From Leadbetterella sp964563435 (GTDB lineage Bacteria; Bacteroidota; Bacteroidia; Cytophagales; Spirosomataceae), in assembly GCA_964563435.1 (NCBI GenBank), contig CAZLXI010000027.1:3688-67687 (forward strand): a stretch of DNA of 64,000 nt. Direction: 5' to 3'. The translations under genes and the position numbers were made by a program. This document shows positions 42,589 through 51,653 of the stretch, piece by piece (positions within the stretch are counted from its first letter, which is position 1; each line of letters begins with the position of its first letter). The notes beneath the pieces are model-generated. The model saw nothing but the letters and a program-made list of their open reading frames with translations, was not told the DNA's origin and did not search any database.

Positions 42589-43389
42589 ATGGGACAAAAA
42601 GTAAATCCTGTAGGTTTAAGACTAGGTTACATAAGAGGCTGGGAGTCTAACTGGTACGGTGGAAAGACCTTTTCTGAGAAGCTTGTAGAAGACGATAAGA
42701 TCAGAAAATATATCAACGCCCGTATTCCTAAGGGTTCCGTTTCGAGGGTTGTGATCGAAAGAACCTTAAAAAGAATTACATTGACTATACATACGGCCCG
42801 GCCCGGTGTAGTGATCGGTAAGGCGGGAAGTGAAGTAGATAAGCTGAGAGAAGAACTCAAAAAGCTGACCAAAAAAGACGTTCAGATCAACATCTTCGAG
42901 ATCAAGAGACCGGAGATCGACGCCAAGCTGGTGGGAGAAACCATCGCTCAGCAGCTGAGAGCCCGGATATCTTTCCGGAGAGCTATGAAACAGGCCATCC
43001 AGTCCGCTATGAGAGTAGGTGCTCAGGGGATCAAGATCAAACTGGGTGGACGTTTGGGCGGTGCTGAAATGGCCCGTAACGAGCAATACAAAGAAGGCAG
43101 AATTCCGCTTCACACCCTGAGAGCAGATATCGATTATGCGGTAACAGAGGCCCTGACCGTATATGGTATCATAGGTATTAAAGTGTGGATCTTCAAAGGC
43201 GAGGTTTTCGGTAAAAGAGACCTTACCTCCGTTCAGGCCCTGGCTACAGAATCTCCTGATACCAAGAAGTCGTCGTTTAGCGGCGGTCATCAGCAGGGTG
43301 ATAGAAGAGGTCGTGGAGGCAGAGACGAAGAGGGTGGTAGAAAAAGAAGAAATGGCGGCGGAAGAGGCGCCGGTCATAAGAAAAATTAA
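42589..43389 (+). CDS. rpsC: 30S ribosomal protein S3 with Gly/Arg-rich tail
   Basis: 266 aa, about 33 more than E. coli S3. The KH domain shows PGVVIGKAGSEVDKL, and the rest of the core is normal; it forms part of the mRNA entry channel and helicase. From about residue 225 the tail is rich in Gly, Arg and Asp/Glu (DRRGRGGRDEEGG) and ends in HKKN, a low-complexity RNA-binding-like extension. Confidence 0.97.
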   Translation: MGQKVNPVGLRLGYIRGWESNWYGGKTFSEKLVEDDKIRKYINARIPKGSVSRVVIERTLKRITLTIHTARPGVVIGKAGSEVDKLREELKKLTKKDVQINIFEIKRPEIDAKLVGETIAQQLRARISFRRAMKQAIQSAMRVGAQGIKIKLGGRLGGAEMARNEQYKEGRIPLHTLRADIDYAVTEALTVYGIIGIKVWIFKGEVFGKRDLTSVQALATESPDTKKSSFSGGHQQGDRRGRGGRDEEGGRKRRNGGGRGAGHKKN

Positions 43390-43421
43390 TATAAGGGCTG
43401 TGAGCCGTAAACATTAGTATT

Positions 43422-43841
43422 ATGTTACAACCGAAAAGAACCAGATTTAGAAAGCGTCAGAAAGGCAGAATCAAAGGTGTAGCCCACAGAGGACACGAGA
43501 TTGCCTTCGGTTCATTTGCGATAAAGAGTTTAGAGCCGGGCAGGATCACTGCAAGACAGATCGAGGCGGCTCGTATCGGGGTTACACGTGCCATGAAACG
43601 TGAAGGCCAGGTATGGATCAGAATATTCCCTGATAACCCGATCACCAAGAAGCCTCTGGAAGTGCGGATGGGTAAAGGTAAGGGTGCTCCTGAATATTGG
43701 GTAGCAAACATTTATCCGGGAACCATTCTTTTTGAATGTACCGGGGTTCCGTTAGAGTTGGCAAAAGAAGCTTTGAGATTAGCAGCTCAGAAGCTACCGG
43801 TTAAAACCAAGTTCGTGGTTCGCAGGGATTACGAAGTATAA
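43422..43841 (+). CDS. rplP: 50S ribosomal protein L16
   Basis: 139 aa. Opens LQPKRTRFRKRQKGR and contains RMGKGKGAPEYWVA, the segment near the A and P sites of the 50S. Fifteen nt before rpmC. Confidence 0.97.
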   Translation: MLQPKRTRFRKRQKGRIKGVAHRGHEIAFGSFAIKSLEPGRITARQIEAARIGVTRAMKREGQVWIRIFPDNPITKKPLEVRMGKGKGAPEYWVANIYPGTILFECTGVPLELAKEALRLAAQKLPVKTKFVVRRDYEV

Positions 43842-43856
43842 AATTTCAAGAAGAAG

Positions 43857-44039
43857 ATGAAAAAGAATGATCTAAGTGGCTTAACGGCTGAGCAATTGAA
43901 GCAGCAGATAGCCGAAGAAAAAGACAGATTGGTGAAGCTTAAGTTTGCTCATGCAATTACTCCGATTGAAAATCCGAGGAGAATTACGGAGGCCCGTAAA
44001 AATATTGCACGGTTATCTACCGCTTTAACAACCAAATAA
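43857..44039 (+). CDS. rpmC: 50S ribosomal protein L29
   Basis: 60 aa, helical hairpin (LTAEQLKQQIAEEKDRLVKLKF split over two helices). Located at the tunnel exit beside L23. Standard position between rplP and rpsQ. Confidence 0.95.
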   Translation: MKKNDLSGLTAEQLKQQIAEEKDRLVKLKFAHAITPIENPRRITEARKNIARLSTALTTK

Positions 44040-44052
44040 ATTTTAATTTCTC

Positions 44053-44307
44053 ATGGAAAGAAAAGTAAGAAAAGAGCGTACCGGGGTAGTAACCAGCAAT
44101 AAAATGGACAAATCCGGAACCATATCGGTGGTTCGGAAGGTGAAACATCCGAAATACGGAAAGTTCATGATCAGAAGCAAGAAGTTTATGTTCCACGATG
44201 AGAATAACGAGGCCGGAATAGGCGATACCGTTAAGATCATGGAAACCAAACCGCTTAGCAAGAACAAAAGTTGGAGATTGGTCGAGATCATCGAAAGGGC
44301 CAAGTAA
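44053..44307 (+). CDS. rpsQ: 30S ribosomal protein S17
   Basis: 84 aa, OB fold: RTGVVTSNKMDKS at the start and IMETKPLSKNKSWRLVEI at the end. Primary 16S rRNA binder. Confidence 0.96.
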   Translation: MERKVRKERTGVVTSNKMDKSGTISVVRKVKHPKYGKFMIRSKKFMFHDENNEAGIGDTVKIMETKPLSKNKSWRLVEIIERAK

Positions 44308-44343
44308 TCTGTTCATCACAAAACATAGTAAAAAGGTAATATA

Positions 44344-44712
44344 ATGTTACAGCAGGAATCAAGAGCCAACGTAGCTGACAACAGCGGGGCTAAAGAAGTT
44401 TTGGTAATCAGGGTTTTAGGGGGTACTAAAAAGAGATATGCCTCTTTAGGAGATAAGGTTGTAGTTACTGTAAAGAGTGCTCTTTCCTCTTCCAATATGA
44501 AAAAAGGTACTGTTTCCAAAGCCGTGGTAGTGAGAACGACCAAGGAAGTAAGAAGAAAAGACGGTTCCTACATCCGGTTCGAGGAAAATGCAGTGGTATT
44601 GCTGAATAACCAGAACGAGCCGCGCGGAACCCGGATCTTCGGACCGGTAGCCAGAGAGCTGAGAGAGAAGCAGTTCATGAAAATTGTTTCATTAGCCCCT
44701 GAGGTACTTTAA
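44344..44712 (+). CDS. rplN: 50S ribosomal protein L14
   Basis: 122 aa. LQQESRANVADNSGAKEVLVIRV is the typical opening (shown here only as the family signature region, residues 2-24), and the protein ends KIVSLAPEVL. It forms the inter-subunit bridge with 16S helix 14. Confidence 0.97.
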   Translation: MLQQESRANVADNSGAKEVLVIRVLGGTKKRYASLGDKVVVTVKSALSSSNMKKGTVSKAVVVRTTKEVRRKDGSYIRFEENAVVLLNNQNEPRGTRIFGPVARELREKQFMKIVSLAPEVL

Positions 44713-44736
44713 TCATATTAAAAGTAATTAATTACA

Positions 44737-45075
44737 ATGGAAAGGAAATTTAACAAGATACCTAAGCTTCACGTAAGATCGGGTGACACCGTGGAAGTGA
44801 TCGCCGGAAACTCCAAAGGGAAAACCGGGAAGATCGTGGAGGTTTTGGTAAAGAAAAACAGGGTAGTGGTGGAAGGTGTGAATATCATCAAAAAACACAT
44901 CAAGCCCAGCGCTCAAAATCCTCAGGGTGAGATCAGGGAGGTTGAAGGCTCTATTCACATCAGCAATGTGAAGCTGGTAGATCCTTCCACCGGAAAAGCT
45001 ACACGTACCGGTAGAAAAGCCAACGATGCGGGTAAGCTGCAGAGATACTCTAAGGCAACAGGTAAATTTATCTAA
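44737..45075 (+). CDS. rplX: 50S ribosomal protein L24
   Basis: 112 aa with a KOW motif (RSGDTVEVIAGNSKGKTGKI). An assembly initiator protein of the 50S. Twenty-four nt after rplN. Confidence 0.96.
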   Translation: MERKFNKIPKLHVRSGDTVEVIAGNSKGKTGKIVEVLVKKNRVVVEGVNIIKKHIKPSAQNPQGEIREVEGSIHISNVKLVDPSTGKATRTGRKANDAGKLQRYSKATGKFI

Positions 45076-45110
45076 TAAAACCGGGTGGGTCGGAAATCCA
45101 CCTTACGAAA

Positions 45111-45659
45111 ATGGCAAGATTAAGAGAAAAATATAAGAAAGAAGTTGTTAAGGAATTGCAGGAGAAATTCCAGTACAAGTCGATTATGCAGGTTCCTAAA
45201 CTGGTGAAAATCGTAGTGAACAGAGGAGTAGGAGCAGCTACCGGTGACAAGAAGCTGGTGGATAGCAGCGTGGAAGAATTAAGCACTATCACCGGACAGA
45301 AGGCGGTACCTACCGTATCGAAAAAGGCCGTTTCCAACTTTAAACTGAGAGAAGGAATGCCGATCGGTGCGAAAGTGACCCTGCGTTCTACCATCATGTA
45401 CGAATTTCTGGATCGTCTTACTTCTGTAGCGCTTCCGCGTGTGAGAGACTTTCAGGGTATTTCCGACAAAGGATTTGACGGAAGAGGAAACTATAACTTC
45501 GGTGTAACCGAGCAGATCATTTTCCCGGAGATCTCGATCGATAAGATCAGCAAGATCCAGGGAATGGATATCACTTTCGTAACTACTGCAAACACCGATG
45601 CCGAAGCGTACGAATTGTTGAAAGCACTGGGTATGCCATTCGCTAATAAAAACAAATAA
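45111..45659 (+). CDS. rplE: 50S ribosomal protein L5
   Basis: 182 aa. Binds 5S rRNA; signatures include VVNRGVGAATGDKK, RLTSVALPRVRDFQG and FDGRGNYNFGVTEQ. Confidence 0.97.
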   Translation: MARLREKYKKEVVKELQEKFQYKSIMQVPKLVKIVVNRGVGAATGDKKLVDSSVEELSTITGQKAVPTVSKKAVSNFKLREGMPIGAKVTLRSTIMYEFLDRLTSVALPRVRDFQGISDKGFDGRGNYNFGVTEQIIFPEISIDKISKIQGMDITFVTTANTDAEAYELLKALGMPFANKNK

Positions 45660-45677
45660 AAGATATAATCACAGATC

Positions 45678-45947
45678 ATGGCAAAAGAGTCAATAAAAGC
45701 TAGAGAAAGAAAAAGAGAGAGACTGGTAGCTAAGTTCGCAGCTAAAAGAGAAGCTCTGAAAAAGGCGGAAGACTGGAGAGGTCTTGATGCCCTTCCCAAG
45801 AACTCTTCGCCTGTAAGACTTCATAACAGATGTAAGCTTACCGGTCGTCCGAAAGGATATATGAGAAGATTCGGTATCAACCGGGTTACCTTCAGAGAAA
45901 TGGCCAACAGCGGATTAATTCCCGGTGTTACCAAATCCTCCTGGTAA
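45678..45947 (+). CDS. rpsN: 30S ribosomal protein S14, zinc-free type
   Basis: 89 aa. Carries NRCKLTGRPKGYMRRFGINR but lacks the CxxC...CxxC zinc ribbon of the short S14 form, so it is the zinc-independent class. This matches the zinc-free L36 in the same operon. Confidence 0.96.
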   Translation: MAKESIKARERKRERLVAKFAAKREALKKAEDWRGLDALPKNSSPVRLHNRCKLTGRPKGYMRRFGINRVTFREMANSGLIPGVTKSSW

Positions 45948-45952
45948 AAAGT

Positions 45953-45982
45953 TTTTTTTCTTATTCAGAATTATTATCTTTG
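45953..45982 (+). promoter_or_regulatory. Internal promoter before rpsH
   Basis: TATCTTTG (45975-45982) is an exact -7 match, with a T-run containing TTT (45953-45955) at the -33 distance. It lies in the 111-nt rpsN-rpsH spacer, by far the longest gap in this part of the operon, and gives a leader of about 70 nt. Confidence 0.6.
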
Positions 45983-46058
45983 CAGCCCAGTTAGATAAGT
46001 CACGCCTGTGATACTGTCTGACGTTGGCTTAAGGTATCCAAAATATTAACTTAGTAAA

Positions 46059-46460
46059 ATGATTACAACGGATCCAATAGCAGATTTTCTTACCAGAATC
46101 AGAAATGCTATTAAAGCGAGGCACAGAGTGGTAGACATCCCGGCCTCCAACCTGAAAAAAGAGTTAACTGCGCTCCTTTATGAAAAAGGATATATCGCAA
46201 GTTACAAATTTGAGGACGAAGGTCCACAGGGGAATATCAAGATCGCCTTGAAATATAATCCCCAAACCAAAAGATCAGCGATCGTAAACCTGACAAGAGT
46301 TTCCAAGCCGGGTCTTCGCAAGTATGTGAAGTCTACCGAGCTGCCAAGGGTGCTTAACGGATTGGGTATCGCTATCATCTCTACTTCCAAAGGTATCATC
46401 ACCGACAAGGAGGCCCGCACGTTGAACGTGGGTGGAGAGGTGCTTTGTTATGTATATTAA
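46059..46460 (+). CDS. rpsH: 30S ribosomal protein S8
   Basis: 133 aa. TDPIADFLTRIRNA opens the protein, and the C-terminal GGEVLCYVY is conserved. S8 binds central 16S rRNA and, in E. coli, represses the spc operon; here it begins a segment with its own promoter. Confidence 0.97.
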   Translation: MITTDPIADFLTRIRNAIKARHRVVDIPASNLKKELTALLYEKGYIASYKFEDEGPQGNIKIALKYNPQTKRSAIVNLTRVSKPGLRKYVKSTELPRVLNGLGIAIISTSKGIITDKEARTLNVGGEVLCYVY

Positions 46461-46513
46461 TTTTTGTTGACCGCTCGGCCCTTCAAACGGGACAGAGCCT
46501 TAAACGTATAATC

Positions 46514-47071
46514 ATGTCAAGAATAGGTAAAAAGCCAATTAACATCCCTGCCGGAGTAACCGTAAATGTGGCCAGCGGAAACGTGGTGACCGCTAAGGGC
46601 CCCAAGGGAGAACTAACACAGAAGATCGACAACGATCTCAAGATCTCCATCGAAGACGGAGTTTTAACCGTGGAGAGACCTACCGAGCAGAAAAGACATA
46701 AAGCGCTGCACGGCCTTTCGCGGTCACTGATCAATAACCTGGTCGAAGGTGTGAGCGGAGGTTACAAGAAAGAGCTGGAGCTCGTAGGTGTGGGTTATAA
46801 AGCGACCAATAACGGAAACGTAATTGATATGTCTTTGGGCTACTCGCACAACATCATCTTCGTAGCGCCGAAAGAAATTTCAGTGGCTACACGGATGGAG
46901 AAGGGTAAAAACCCGATCATTACCCTTGAAAGTAATGATAAGCAACTGCTGGGTATGGTCTGTGCAAAGATCAGATCATTACGTAAGATCGAGCCTTACA
47001 AAGGTAAAGGTATTCGCTTTGTAGGTGAGGTAGTGAGAAGAAAAGCAGGTAAGACTGCCGGTAAGAAATAA
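46514..47071 (+). CDS. rplF: 50S ribosomal protein L6
   Basis: 185 aa from the ATG at 46514, since SRIGKKPINIPAGV is the family start; an upstream in-frame start at 46445 overlaps rpsH and is rejected. Two related alpha/beta domains; C-terminal PYKGKGIRFVGEVVRRKAGK. Confidence 0.97.
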   Translation: MSRIGKKPINIPAGVTVNVASGNVVTAKGPKGELTQKIDNDLKISIEDGVLTVERPTEQKRHKALHGLSRSLINNLVEGVSGGYKKELELVGVGYKATNNGNVIDMSLGYSHNIIFVAPKEISVATRMEKGKNPIITLESNDKQLLGMVCAKIRSLRKIEPYKGKGIRFVGEVVRRKAGKTAGKK

Positions 47072-47096
47072 TTAAGAACTTCAAATTTTAACATAT

Positions 47097-47444
47097 ATGT
47101 CCGGAGTTAAGTCTGAAAGAAGACAAAAAATAAAATGGAGAATCAGGAAAAGAGTTAACGGTACTGCAGAAAGGCCAAGGTTAACTGTTTTTCGGAGCAA
47201 CGCCGGGATCTACGCTCAGCTGATTGACGATGTGGCAGGTAAAACCCTTGCGGCAGCTTCAACACGCGAGCTGGGTCTGAAATCTTTAAATGTAGAGAAC
47301 TCAAAGCAAGTGGGTGCTGCAGTGGCAAAAAAAGCTCAGGAAGCGGGTATCAGCAGTGTCGTTTTTGACCGGAACGGATACCTTTATCATGGTAACGTGA
47401 AAGCTTTGGCTGACGGGGCAAGAGAAGCAGGACTTAACTTTTAA
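47097..47444 (+). CDS. rplR: 50S ribosomal protein L18
   Basis: 115 aa. Binds 5S rRNA; RPRLTVFRSNAGIYAQLIDD and VFDRNGYLYHGNVKALADGA are typical. Confidence 0.96.
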   Translation: MSGVKSERRQKIKWRIRKRVNGTAERPRLTVFRSNAGIYAQLIDDVAGKTLAAASTRELGLKSLNVENSKQVGAAVAKKAQEAGISSVVFDRNGYLYHGNVKALADGAREAGLNF

Positions 47445-47454
47445 TACTATTTAA

Positions 47455-47958
47455 ATGAAAGCGATAAAAGTAAACGAATCAGAATTAAAAGAGAAAGTTG
47501 TAGCTATCAACCGGGTTGCCAAAGTAGTAAAAGGCGGACGCCGTTTCAGCTTTTCAGCTATCGTGGTTCTGGGTGACGGACAGGGTGCCGTTGGCCAGGG
47601 ACTGGGAAAAGCCAATGAGGTGACCGATGCTATTTCCAAAGCTGTGGAAGATGCCCGTAAAAATCTGGTGAACGTTCCTATTATCAACGGAACCGTTCCG
47701 CACGATATGGAAGGAAAATTCTCAGGCGGTTTCGTATATGTGAAACCTGCAGCTCCCGGTACGGGGGTGATCGCCGGTGGTGCGATGCGTGCGGTACTGG
47801 AAGCCGCCGGGGTGCATAACGTATTGGCCAAGTCGAAAGGTTCTTCCAACCCGCATAACGTGGTGAAGGCTACCATTGACGCGCTGACCAAAATGAGAGC
47901 TCCGCATGAAGTAGCCATGCAGAGAAGAGTGAAATTGAATAAAGTATTTAATGGCTGA
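47455..47958 (+). CDS. rpsE: 30S ribosomal protein S5
   Basis: 167 aa. Contains KGGRRFSFSAIVVLGDGQG and, near the end, VLAKSKGSSNPHNVVKAT. Needed for translational accuracy. Ten nt after rplR. Confidence 0.97.
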   Translation: MKAIKVNESELKEKVVAINRVAKVVKGGRRFSFSAIVVLGDGQGAVGQGLGKANEVTDAISKAVEDARKNLVNVPIINGTVPHDMEGKFSGGFVYVKPAAPGTGVIAGGAMRAVLEAAGVHNVLAKSKGSSNPHNVVKATIDALTKMRAPHEVAMQRRVKLNKVFNG

Positions 47959-47982
47959 TAATAGCCTCAAACATTTGGAAAA

Positions 47983-48162
47983 ATGGCTAAAGTGAAAGTT
48001 ACTCAAGTTAGAAGTACGATCAAAAGACCTAAGAATCAGAAACTTACTATGCAGGCTTTGGGCTTAACGAAGATAGGGAAATCTGTTGAAGTGGAAGCTA
48101 ATCCGGCTATTGAGGGGATGATCCGTAAGGTGAACCATCTTGTAACCGTTGAGAACATTTAA
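47983..48162 (+). CDS. rpmD: 50S ribosomal protein L30
   Basis: 59 aa from the ATG at 47983 to the TAA at 48160-48162. Translation starts AKVKVTQVRSTIKRPKNQK and ends VNHLVTVENI, a standard L30. Its place between rpsE and rplO is canonical. Confidence 0.95.
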   Translation: MAKVKVTQVRSTIKRPKNQKLTMQALGLTKIGKSVEVEANPAIEGMIRKVNHLVTVENI

Positions 48163-48208
48163 TCAGGGATAACCGAGTAGTAAAATTACTGCGATAAATT
48201 TTTTAAAG

Positions 48209-48703
48209 ATGAAATTAGAATCATTAAAGCCCGCTCAGGGATCAGTTAAAAACAATACCCGTTTAGGCAGAGGACAGGGTTCGGGCGGTGGCGGAACAGC
48301 CAAAAGAGGTCATAAAGGAGCGAAATCCAGGTCCGGTTACAGCCAGAAGAGAGGTTTTGAAGGTGGTCAGATGCCCCTTCAGAGACGTGTTCCTAAATTT
48401 GGTTTTAACAATATCAACCGGGTAGAATATAAAGCCATTAACCTGGATACCATTCAGGCCCTGTTTGATAAGACCCGGGAAGCTGACATTACCCTGGCAT
48501 TCCTCAGAGATAACGGCCTTGTTTCAAAATCCGACCTGGTGAAGGTACTGGGAAGAGGGGAGTTCACTGCTAAAGTTAATATAACGGTACATGCCTTCTC
48601 CAAATCAGCGGAAGAAGCCATCACCAAAGCGGGAGGTAAAGCTACGGCTCTGGCCGGACAAGCTCCTGCCGAGGCCGGAAAAGAACTAAACGGTGGCGAA
48701 TAA
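48209..48703 (+). CDS. rplO: 50S ribosomal protein L15
   Basis: 164 aa, about 20 more than in E. coli owing to a short Ala/Glu-rich tail (APAEAGKELNGGE). The glycine-rich N-terminus (GRGQGSGGGGTAKRGHKGAK) extends into the 50S core. Confidence 0.96.
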   Translation: MKLESLKPAQGSVKNNTRLGRGQGSGGGGTAKRGHKGAKSRSGYSQKRGFEGGQMPLQRRVPKFGFNNINRVEYKAINLDTIQALFDKTREADITLAFLRDNGLVSKSDLVKVLGRGEFTAKVNITVHAFSKSAEEAITKAGGKATALAGQAPAEAGKELNGGE

Positions 48704-48717
48704 TTGTTAAATAGACT

Positions 48718-50040
48718 ATGAAAAAATTTATAACCACCCTAAAGAATATCTGGTCAATAGAGGAGCTTCGGAACCGAATCCTGGCTACCTTGTTTATTAT
48801 TGTGGTCTTCCGGATCGGATCGCATATCACCCTTCCGGGTGTGGATCCGTCGAAGCTCACCGATTTAACAGGGGGTAACGGACTTTTGGGCCTTCTGGAT
48901 ACGCTGGTAGGTGGTGCGTTCAGCAATGCTTCTGTTATGGCTTTGGGGATCATGCCGTACATTTCGGCATCCATTGCGGTGCAGTTGCTCGGACTGGCCC
49001 TTCCTTATTTCTCTAAATTGCAGAAAGAAGGAGAGTCAGGCAGGAAGAAGCTGAACCAGATCACCCGTTGGCTGACCATTGCAGTGACCATCACGCAAGG
49101 TTTTGCTTACCTTAAATCGACCATTCCCACTGATGCCATTGTGATCTCTCAGGGGCTGTTCTATGTTGGCGGAGTGATACTGCTGGTAGCGGGAACCATG
49201 ATGTGTCTCTGGTTGGGTGAGCGTATTACCGAGAAGGGAATCGGTAACGGTATTTCCATGATCATTATGATCGGTATCGTATCCCGCTTTCCGGGTGCTA
49301 TCATCGGCGAGGGAAGAGCAAGAGTGGCTGACGGTCAACCGCTTTACTTCATCCTGGAACTGGTGGTGCTGTTTCTCGTTGTGATCTTTGCCGTGGCACT
49401 GACCCAGGCTATCCGCCGGGTGCCCGTACAGTATGCCAAGCAGATCGTAGGTAATAAGACGGTTACAGGACAGCGGCAATACCTGCCTCTGAAGCTGAAC
49501 ATCTCCGGTGTGATGCCGATCATTTTCGGCCAGGCCCTGATGTTCGTGCCTTCGTTTATTGCCGGATATTTTGCAGAGAAAAGTGATACCGCCCAGTATA
49601 TCGCTACCGTTTTCGGTGACTTTACTTCGTGGCAGTATAACCTGCTATATGCAATACTGATCATTGCCTTTACCTTCTTCTATACGGCTATTTCGATTAA
49701 TCCTAATCAGATAGCCGACGATATGAAGAGGGGTGGAGGATTTATTCCCGGCGTGAAGCCCGGGCAGGCAACATCCGACTTTATCGCGCAGATATTGGAC
49801 CGGATCACCTTACCGGGAGCGATTCTGCTGGCTTTGATAGCGATTTTCCCTGCCATTGCCAGCCTGTTCGGTATGACCCAGTTGTTTGCCTCCTTCTATG
49901 GCGGTACTTCCTTACTGATCCTGGTAGGAGTGGTACTGGATACGCTTCAGCAGATCGAAAGCTATCTTTTGATGAAGCGGTATGAAGGACTGATGGAATC
50001 CGGAAGGGTTGTAGGAAGAGAACAGTTGGTAGCCAGATAA
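48718..50040 (+). CDS. secY: Preprotein translocase subunit SecY
   Basis: 440 aa with ten membrane helices. Forms the channel with SecE and SecG for export and membrane insertion. Signatures: LGIMPYISASIAVQLL in helix 2, EKGIGNGISMIIMIGI in helix 4, the pore-ring region, and MKRGGGFIPGVKPG in the cytosolic loop before helix 9. Starts 14 nt after rplO; the map gene starts one base after its stop. Confidence 0.98.
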   Translation: MKKFITTLKNIWSIEELRNRILATLFIIVVFRIGSHITLPGVDPSKLTDLTGGNGLLGLLDTLVGGAFSNASVMALGIMPYISASIAVQLLGLALPYFSKLQKEGESGRKKLNQITRWLTIAVTITQGFAYLKSTIPTDAIVISQGLFYVGGVILLVAGTMMCLWLGERITEKGIGNGISMIIMIGIVSRFPGAIIGEGRARVADGQPLYFILELVVLFLVVIFAVALTQAIRRVPVQYAKQIVGNKTVTGQRQYLPLKLNISGVMPIIFGQALMFVPSFIAGYFAEKSDTAQYIATVFGDFTSWQYNLLYAILIIAFTFFYTAISINPNQIADDMKRGGGFIPGVKPGQATSDFIAQILDRITLPGAILLALIAIFPAIASLFGMTQLFASFYGGTSLLILVGVVLDTLQQIESYLLMKRYEGLMESGRVVGREQLVAR

Positions 50041-50041
50041 G

Positions 50042-50845
50042 ATGGCAGGAAGAGCGATCATTCTTAAAAGCAGGGAGGAAGCGGAAATTATCAGGGCAAA
50101 CGGTGAGATCCTGGGCAGGGCGCATGCGGAAGTAGCGAAAGCCGTCGCTGAAGGAGTAAAGACCAAAGACCTGGATAAGATCGCGGAAGAATTTATCCTC
50201 GACCATAAGGGTAAACCTTCTTTTAAGAATTACAACGGCTTTCCGTATTCGCTGTGTATATCGGTAAACGAAGTGGTGGTTCACGGGTTCCCCAATAAAC
50301 GGGAGCTGAAAAGCGGAGACGTGATTTCGATCGACTGCGGAGTTTATAAAAATGGTTTTCATGCCGACAGCGCTTATACCTACCTGGTAGGTGAAGTGGA
50401 TGAAAAGACGAAAACCATGGTCAGAGAAACTAAGAAGTCGCTGTTTGAAGGAATTGCGACCGTAAAGCCCGGTAACAGGATAGGTGACCTGAGCTATGCA
50501 ATACAGAGCTATACGGAAGGACGCGGGTACGGTGTAGTACGGGAGCTGGTAGGGCATGGAGTGGGGCGTAATCTTCACGAAGCGCCGGAAGTGCCGAACT
50601 ACGGAAGACGTGGCCAGGGAACTAAAATGCAGGCGGGACTGGTTTTAGCCATTGAGCCTATGATCACGTTGGGGAAACGCTTCGTGGTTCAGGAGGCAGA
50701 CGGGTGGACGATCCGTACGGAAGACAGGTTACCGGCAGCACACTTTGAGCATACGGTATGGGTGACAGAGAACGGATGTGATATTCTCACCACCTTTGCG
50801 TATATCGAAGAAGTGTTAAAGACTAAAAATTTGGAAGTTTTATAA
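50042..50845 (+). CDS. map: Methionine aminopeptidase, type I
   Basis: 267 aa. Removes N-terminal Met from nascent proteins in the cytoplasm. The dinuclear metal ligands are present: SIDCGVYKNGFHADSAYT (two Asp), GHGVGRNLHEAP (His), LAIEPM (Glu) and the final Glu in the FEHTVWVTENG segment. One base after secY, so tightly coupled. Location between secY and infA is usual for this phylum. Confidence 0.97.
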   Translation: MAGRAIILKSREEAEIIRANGEILGRAHAEVAKAVAEGVKTKDLDKIAEEFILDHKGKPSFKNYNGFPYSLCISVNEVVVHGFPNKRELKSGDVISIDCGVYKNGFHADSAYTYLVGEVDEKTKTMVRETKKSLFEGIATVKPGNRIGDLSYAIQSYTEGRGYGVVRELVGHGVGRNLHEAPEVPNYGRRGQGTKMQAGLVLAIEPMITLGKRFVVQEADGWTIRTEDRLPAAHFEHTVWVTENGCDILTTFAYIEEVLKTKNLEVL

Positions 50846-50850
50846 GGTTT

Positions 50851-51069
50851 ATGGCAAAGCAATCGAACATAGAAGTAGATGGTATCATCCTGGAAGCGCT
50901 GTCTAACGCCATGTTTAAAGTTCAGCTGGACAATAAGCATGAAGTGATAGCTCATATTTCCGGTAAGATGCGTATGAATTACATCCGTATCCTTCCCGGC
51001 GATAAGGTGAAACTGGAGATGTCGCCATACGACTTATCAAAAGCAAGAATTACATACAGGTACAAGTAA
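50851..51069 (+). CDS. infA: Translation initiation factor IF-1
   Basis: 72 aa OB-fold protein that binds the 30S A site during initiation. KQSNIEVDGIILEALSNAMF and RILPGDKVKLEMSPYDLSK are typical. Confidence 0.97.
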   Translation: MAKQSNIEVDGIILEALSNAMFKVQLDNKHEVIAHISGKMRMNYIRILPGDKVKLEMSPYDLSKARITYRYK

Positions 51070-51090
51070 GGATATTTTAATACGACAGTA

Positions 51091-51207
51091 ATGAAAGTTA
51101 AAGCATCAGTTAAAAAGCGTAGTGAAGACTGCAAGGTGATCAGACGCAAAGGTAAAATTTACGTAATCAATAAGAAAAATCCTAAGTTTAAACAAAGACA
51201 AGGTTAA
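51091..51207 (+). CDS. rpmJ: 50S ribosomal protein L36, zinc-free type
   Basis: 38 aa from the ATG at 51091. Opens KVKASVKKRSEDCKV and ends NPKFKQRQG. Of the usual three Cys and one His that hold zinc only one Cys remains (residue 14); positions 11, 27 and 33 are Ser, Asn and Phe. This is the C-minus form. Confidence 0.93.
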   Translation: MKVKASVKKRSEDCKVIRRKGKIYVINKKNPKFKQRQG

Positions 51208-51213
51208 TAATTT

Positions 51214-51588
51214 ATGAGGATCTCAGGGGTAGATATTCCGGACAAAAAGAGAGGCGAAATCTCTCTTACCTATATTTACGGTATAGGTCGCAGTACAGCA
51301 AAGAACATTCTTAACCAGGCGAACATATCGGTTGATAAGAAAGCCGGAGAATGGTCTGATGATGAAGCTAACGCTATTCGTGCTATCATCAACAATGAAT
51401 TTAAAGTAGAGGGTGCGCTTCGTTCCGAAGTTCAGCTGAGTATCAAACGCCTGATGGACATTGGATGTTACCGGGGTCTGAGACACCGGAAAGGGTTGCC
51501 TTTACGAGGACAAAAGACGAAAAACAACTCCCGTACGCGGAAAGGTAAGCGTAAGACGATAGCCAATAAGAAAAAGGCTACGAAATAA
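51214..51588 (+). CDS. rpsM: 30S ribosomal protein S13
   Basis: 124 aa. RISGVDIPDKKRGEISLTYIYGIG opens the protein (residues 2-25, a signature), and RGLRHRKGLPLRGQKTKNN leads to the basic tail that contacts P-site tRNA. Confidence 0.97.
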   Translation: MRISGVDIPDKKRGEISLTYIYGIGRSTAKNILNQANISVDKKAGEWSDDEANAIRAIINNEFKVEGALRSEVQLSIKRLMDIGCYRGLRHRKGLPLRGQKTKNNSRTRKGKRKTIANKKKATK

Positions 51589-51653
51589 TTAATAATCTAT
51601 GATCAGGGGAAGGCGTTTTGCTTTCCTGCCTTAATTTATCATTTTCGAATATA

